Shown: positions 5,940-8,340 of the stretch, one piece after another | Layout: every line of letters begins with the position of its first letter | Numbering within the stretch: position 1 is the first letter of the stretch | From: Rhizobium sp. Q54 | GTDB lineage: Bacteria > Pseudomonadota > Alphaproteobacteria > Rickettsiales > UBA1997 | Direction: 5' to 3' | DNA length: 8,340 bases | Assembly (NCBI GenBank): GCA_945865855.1 | Contig: CAMBES010000060.1 | Coordinates: 1-8,340 of the forward strand | The notes under the pieces: generated by a model | Database searches by the model: none | What the model was told of the DNA's origin: nothing | What the model saw: the letters and a program-made list of their open reading frames with translations, nothing else | Translations under genes and position numbers: made by a program

Positions 5940-7118
5940 GTGACAAAATTCGACGTAGTAATTATTGGTGCCGGTGCGGCGGGATTAATGTGCGCCCTAA
6001 CCGCCGGTCAACGCGGACGTAAGGTTTTGCTTCTTGATCACGCTAAAGCAGTCGGCGAAAAAATTCGCATTTCTGGCGGAGGCAGATGTAACTTCACCAA
6101 CCTTTACACCGCTCCAAAAAACTTTATTTCACACAATTCACATTTCTGCGTTTCAGCCTTGAAACGCTTCACTCAGCATGACTTTATTGCTTTGGTAAAA
6201 AAACATGAAATTGCCTTTCACGAAAAAACTTTAGGCCAACTTTTTTGCGACATTTCCTCGCGGCAAATCATTGGAATGCTTCTGAAGGAATGTTCTGATG
6301 GAGCTGTTGAAATAAGGCTTGAAACCTCTGCTGGCAAAATAAAAAAATCAGAAAATTTATTTGAAATCGAAATTGGAGACGAGTTAATTCAGAGCGAGTC
6401 TTTAGTGATTGCGACTGGAGGTTTGTCAATTCCAAAAATAGGCGCGACCGGCTTTGGTTACGATGTGGCGCGACAATTTGGTTTGAAAATTAAACAAACA
6501 ATTCCGGCTCTTGTGCCGCTAACCTTGGCAGAAGAAATTTTATGCGAGACCAAAAATCTTTCAGGCGTTGCCGTCGATGCAATTGTCTCTTGCGGCAAAA
6601 TAAATTTCCGCGAAGCAATCTTATTTACCCATCGCGGACTCAGCGGCCCAGCCATTTTACAGATTTCATCTTACTTACAGCGTGGCGAAAAAATCGTGAT
6701 TAATTTACTGCCTGAAATTGATGTTTTTGTGCAATTACAAGAAGCAAAAAAGTTGCAACCAAAACAACAATTGCCAAGTTTTTTTACACAGTTTTTACCA
6801 AAAAGTCTGGCGATTTTTTTAGCTGAACAAGCTAATCATCAAGGAAATCTCAGCGATCTTTCCAACAAAAAAATAAAAGAAATCTCCGACCTTATCAATC
6901 GCTGGACTCTTGTTCCAACAGGTACGGAAGGTTATGCCAAAGCTGAAGTAACCCTAGGCGGAATCGATAGCAACGAAATTTCTTCCAAAACTTTCGAGGC
7001 CAAATCTGTACCGAATTTATTTTTTGTTGGCGAGGTTTTGGATGTAACTGGTTGGCTTGGAGGTTTTAATTTTCAATGGGCCTGGGCCTCGGGTAGAGCG
7101 GCTGGTGAGTGTGCTTAG
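5940..7118 (+). CDS. NAD(P)/FAD-dependent oxidoreductase, HI0933/BaiN (YhiN-like) family
   Basis: This is a 392-residue cytosolic flavoprotein of full family length. Family hallmarks are the Rossmann FAD-binding motif VVIIGAGAAGLM at 6-17, the signature SGGGRCNFTN at 45-54, ATGG at 158-161, GATGFGYDVA at 168-177, THRGLSGPAILQISSY at 230-245, AEVTLGGI at 335-342, and the C-terminal FAD-contact block beginning GEVLDVTGWLGG at 364. Physiological substrates of this family are poorly known. BaiN of Clostridium scindens was linked to bile-acid metabolism, and that role should not be carried over here. The GTG start is forced: an in-frame TAA lies directly before it (5937-5939), and no other start codon precedes the nucleotide-binding motif. 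No strong Shine-Dalgarno sequence is present, only AAAG. The gene may be transcribed from its own promoter close to the start or by readthrough from tilS 119 nt upstream. It converges with gatA. Confidence 0.94.
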   Translation: MTKFDVVIIGAGAAGLMCALTAGQRGRKVLLLDHAKAVGEKIRISGGGRCNFTNLYTAPKNFISHNSHFCVSALKRFTQHDFIALVKKHEIAFHEKTLGQLFCDISSRQIIGMLLKECSDGAVEIRLETSAGKIKKSENLFEIEIGDELIQSESLVIATGGLSIPKIGATGFGYDVARQFGLKIKQTIPALVPLTLAEEILCETKNLSGVAVDAIVSCGKINFREAILFTHRGLSGPAILQISSYLQRGEKIVINLLPEIDVFVQLQEAKKLQPKQQLPSFFTQFLPKSLAIFLAEQANHQGNLSDLSNKKIKEISDLINRWTLVPTGTEGYAKAEVTLGGIDSNEISSKTFEAKSVPNLFFVGEVLDVTGWLGGFNFQWAWASGRAAGECA

Positions 7119-7245
7119 ATTATTATAATCAAAATTACGCGTAGGCGAAAATCCAGGAGTGTTGAAATAAACCGAAATGAAGTCAAAAAATGTTAGTTGA
7201 AAGAAGGTAAATAAGCTTTTTCGCCCCTGCATTATTGATCTTGTG

Positions 7246-7265
7246 AGAATCTGAGAAGATTTTTT
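7246..7265 (+). terminator. AT-rich intrinsic terminator candidate between the flavoprotein gene and gatA
   Basis: AGAATCT-GAGA-AGATTTT pairs over 7 bp (one G-T wobble) with a GAGA loop, and the T-run continues for two more bases. It lies 128 nt after the flavoprotein stop in the 173-nt convergent gap. An alternative, longer fold uses CTGAG (7251-7255) with CTCAG at either 7268-7272 or 7281-7285; the second allows CTGAG[AAG]ATTTT to pair with AAAATCTCAG. That alternative might serve gatA on the other strand, but no clear T-run follows it there. The stems are GC-poor, so confidence is limited. Confidence 0.35.
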
Positions 7266-7291
7266 ACTCAGGTTTAAAATCTCAGAAAAAA

Positions 7292-8340
7292 TTACGAATT
7301 TTCTTCGAGAGCAAGGGCGACGTCAAAAGCGGTTTGTTCGTCGAAATGTTTGGTGATTACTTGTAGGCCTAGAGGCAATCCGTCTTTGTCAAAACCTGCG
7401 GGAACCGAGATTGCGGGCAGGCCAGCGAGATTTACTGGAATGGTAAAAACGTCGTTTAAATACATTTTTACTGGATCGGATTCGCTCAGGGTTTTTGACT
7501 CGTTAATTGAGAATGCCGCGCTTGGAGTTGTGGGTGCAAGAATCGCATCGACTTTTTTGAAAGAGTCGGCGAAGTCTTGGCAGATAAGGTTGCGCACTCT
7601 TTGAGCTTTTTTGTAGTAAGCGTCAAAATAGCCAGCGGAGAGAACGTAAGTTCCGGTGAGGATTCTTCTTTTTACTTCGTCACCAAAACCTTGAGCGCGA
7701 GTTTTTTCATACATTTCTTCAAGCGATAATTTTTCTCCTTCGGCGCGAAATCCGTAACGAACGCCATCGAAGCGAGCTAGATTTGACGAGCATTCAGCTG
7801 AGGCAATAATGTAATAAACGGCAGCAGCGTAATTGGTGTGCGGTAGGGAAATCTCAACAATTTCGGCACCGCGTTTTTGTAAAATTTCTTTACCGCGATT
7901 CCAAAGATGCACGATTTCTTCTGGCATTCCGGCGACGAAATATTCTTGCGGAATTCCAATCTTTTTACCTCTGACGTCGGAGTTGAGAAGCTTTTCAAAT
8001 TGAGGCACTGCCAGATTCATTGAAGTAGAATCTTTGACGTCAAATCCAGAAATTACGCGCTGCAAAAGCGCGGCGTCGTAAACATTTTTAGCGAAAATTC
8101 CAGCCTGATCTAATGAGCTAGCAAAGGCAATCATGCCGTAACGTGAGCAGCGTCCGTAAGTGGGTTTAATGCCAACGGTGTTTGTGAAAGAAGCGGGTTG
8201 CCTGATTGAGCCGCCAGTGTCAGAGCCAGTTGCAGCAGCGCAGAGATTTGCGGCAACAGCGGCAGCAGAACCACCGGAAGAGCCACCGGGAACTAAATTT
8301 TCGTCAGAACCTTTTCTTTTGTAGGGATTAATTACTGGTC
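7292..8340 (-). CDS. gatA: Asp-tRNA(Asn)/Glu-tRNA(Gln) amidotransferase subunit A, partial (N-terminus outside window)
   Basis: GatA releases ammonia from glutamine or asparagine for GatB, which converts mischarged Glu-tRNA(Gln) or Asp-tRNA(Asn) to the correct amide form in the GatCAB complex. The reading frame is open from the TAA at 7294-7292 to the right edge (first full codon 8338-8336), giving 348 visible residues. The Met at 8134 is internal, not the start. The amidase signature is intact: GGSSGGSAAAVAA, whose first Ser matches the cis-Ser (S154 in Staphylococcus GatA), and TGSDTGGSIRQPA, whose Ser 24 residues later is the nucleophile (S178). The catalytic Lys lies upstream, outside the window. 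Further family blocks are KPTYGRCSRYGMIAFASSLD, DGVRYGFRAEG, GTYVLSAGYFDAYY, LAPTTPSAAF and LAGLPAISVPAG. About 134 N-terminal residues are missing compared with the family. Whether gatC precedes or gatB is nearby cannot be seen; downstream there is a convergent flavoprotein gene, so gatB does not directly follow. Confidence 0.97.
   Translation of the reverse strand, partial: PVINPYKRKGSDENLVPGGSSGGSAAAVAANLCAAATGSDTGGSIRQPASFTNTVGIKPTYGRCSRYGMIAFASSLDQAGIFAKNVYDAALLQRVISGFDVKDSTSMNLAVPQFEKLLNSDVRGKKIGIPQEYFVAGMPEEIVHLWNRGKEILQKRGAEIVEISLPHTNYAAAVYYIIASAECSSNLARFDGVRYGFRAEGEKLSLEEMYEKTRAQGFGDEVKRRILTGTYVLSAGYFDAYYKKAQRVRNLICQDFADSFKKVDAILAPTTPSAAFSINESKTLSESDPVKMYLNDVFTIPVNLAGLPAISVPAGFDKDGLPLGLQVITKHFDEQTAFDVALALEENS

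Noticed and set aside
6458..7232. Minus-strand ORFs 6458-6655 and 7017-7232
   Set aside because: The first is entirely antisense to the flavoprotein gene. The second runs from the gap into the conserved C-terminal FAD block and has no ribosome site or recognisable domain.
7350..7998. ORFs 7350-7604 (plus) and 7777-7998 (minus) within gatA
   Set aside because: They are shadow frames of a clearly conserved GatA reading frame.

Overview
The window reads as an ordinary stretch of a Gram-negative chromosome with low-to-moderate GC. An outer-membrane TolC-family protein and an RND inner-membrane pump require a double-membrane cell. The GatA, TilS and HI0933/BaiN-type flavoprotein sequences look most like those of a low-GC alphaproteobacterium, for example the GRCSR motif in GatA and the DVAENFLIRLFRGSG block in TilS. 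The TolC-family protein (SLWQNRFG-type motif) also recalls Bdellovibrio-like proteins. The taxonomic placement is inference from memory and is not firm.

Layout from left to right: (1) The last 32 codons of a plus-strand gene, possibly another outer-membrane efflux protein, end at 100. (2) A minus-strand efflux operon covers 4832 down to 216: first a TolC-family outer-membrane channel (3414-4832), then a 105-nt spacer, then an AcrB/HAE1-type RND permease (216-3308). No periplasmic adaptor gene is present. (3) On the plus strand, tilS (4831-5820) starts head-to-head with the TolC-family gene, and the two ATG codons overlap inside one CATG. (4) After 119 nt, a plus-strand FAD-dependent oxidoreductase of the HI0933/BaiN family follows (5940-7118, GTG start). 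(5) On the minus strand, gatA (7292 to the right edge) converges on it. The gatA gene is cut by the window edge, and its first ~134 residues lie outside.

The genes fall into two functional groups. The TolC-family channel and RND permease should form two of the three parts of a proton-driven efflux pump, with the adaptor supplied from elsewhere. TilS (tRNA-Ile2 lysidine formation) and GatA (Glu/Asp-tRNA amidotransferase) are both tRNA-maturation housekeeping enzymes, but here they are neighbours without an evident operon. The flavoprotein has no clear functional link to its neighbours.

The most distinctive features are regulatory and architectural. These are the zero-spacer head-to-head start overlap at 4830-4833; the TolC-RND spacer, where a hairpin holds the only strong Shine-Dalgarno sequence seen near any start, followed by a 13-codon ORF ending in an ATGA overlap with the pump gene; and a nearly leaderless GTG start for the flavoprotein with a 10-bp palindrome between its candidate -35 and -10 boxes. 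Convincing Shine-Dalgarno sequences are missing in front of all four visible starts. No stretch longer than 300 bases lacks a gene. I saw no RNA gene, CRISPR array, insertion sequence or phage feature, and no clear undescribed multi-gene system.
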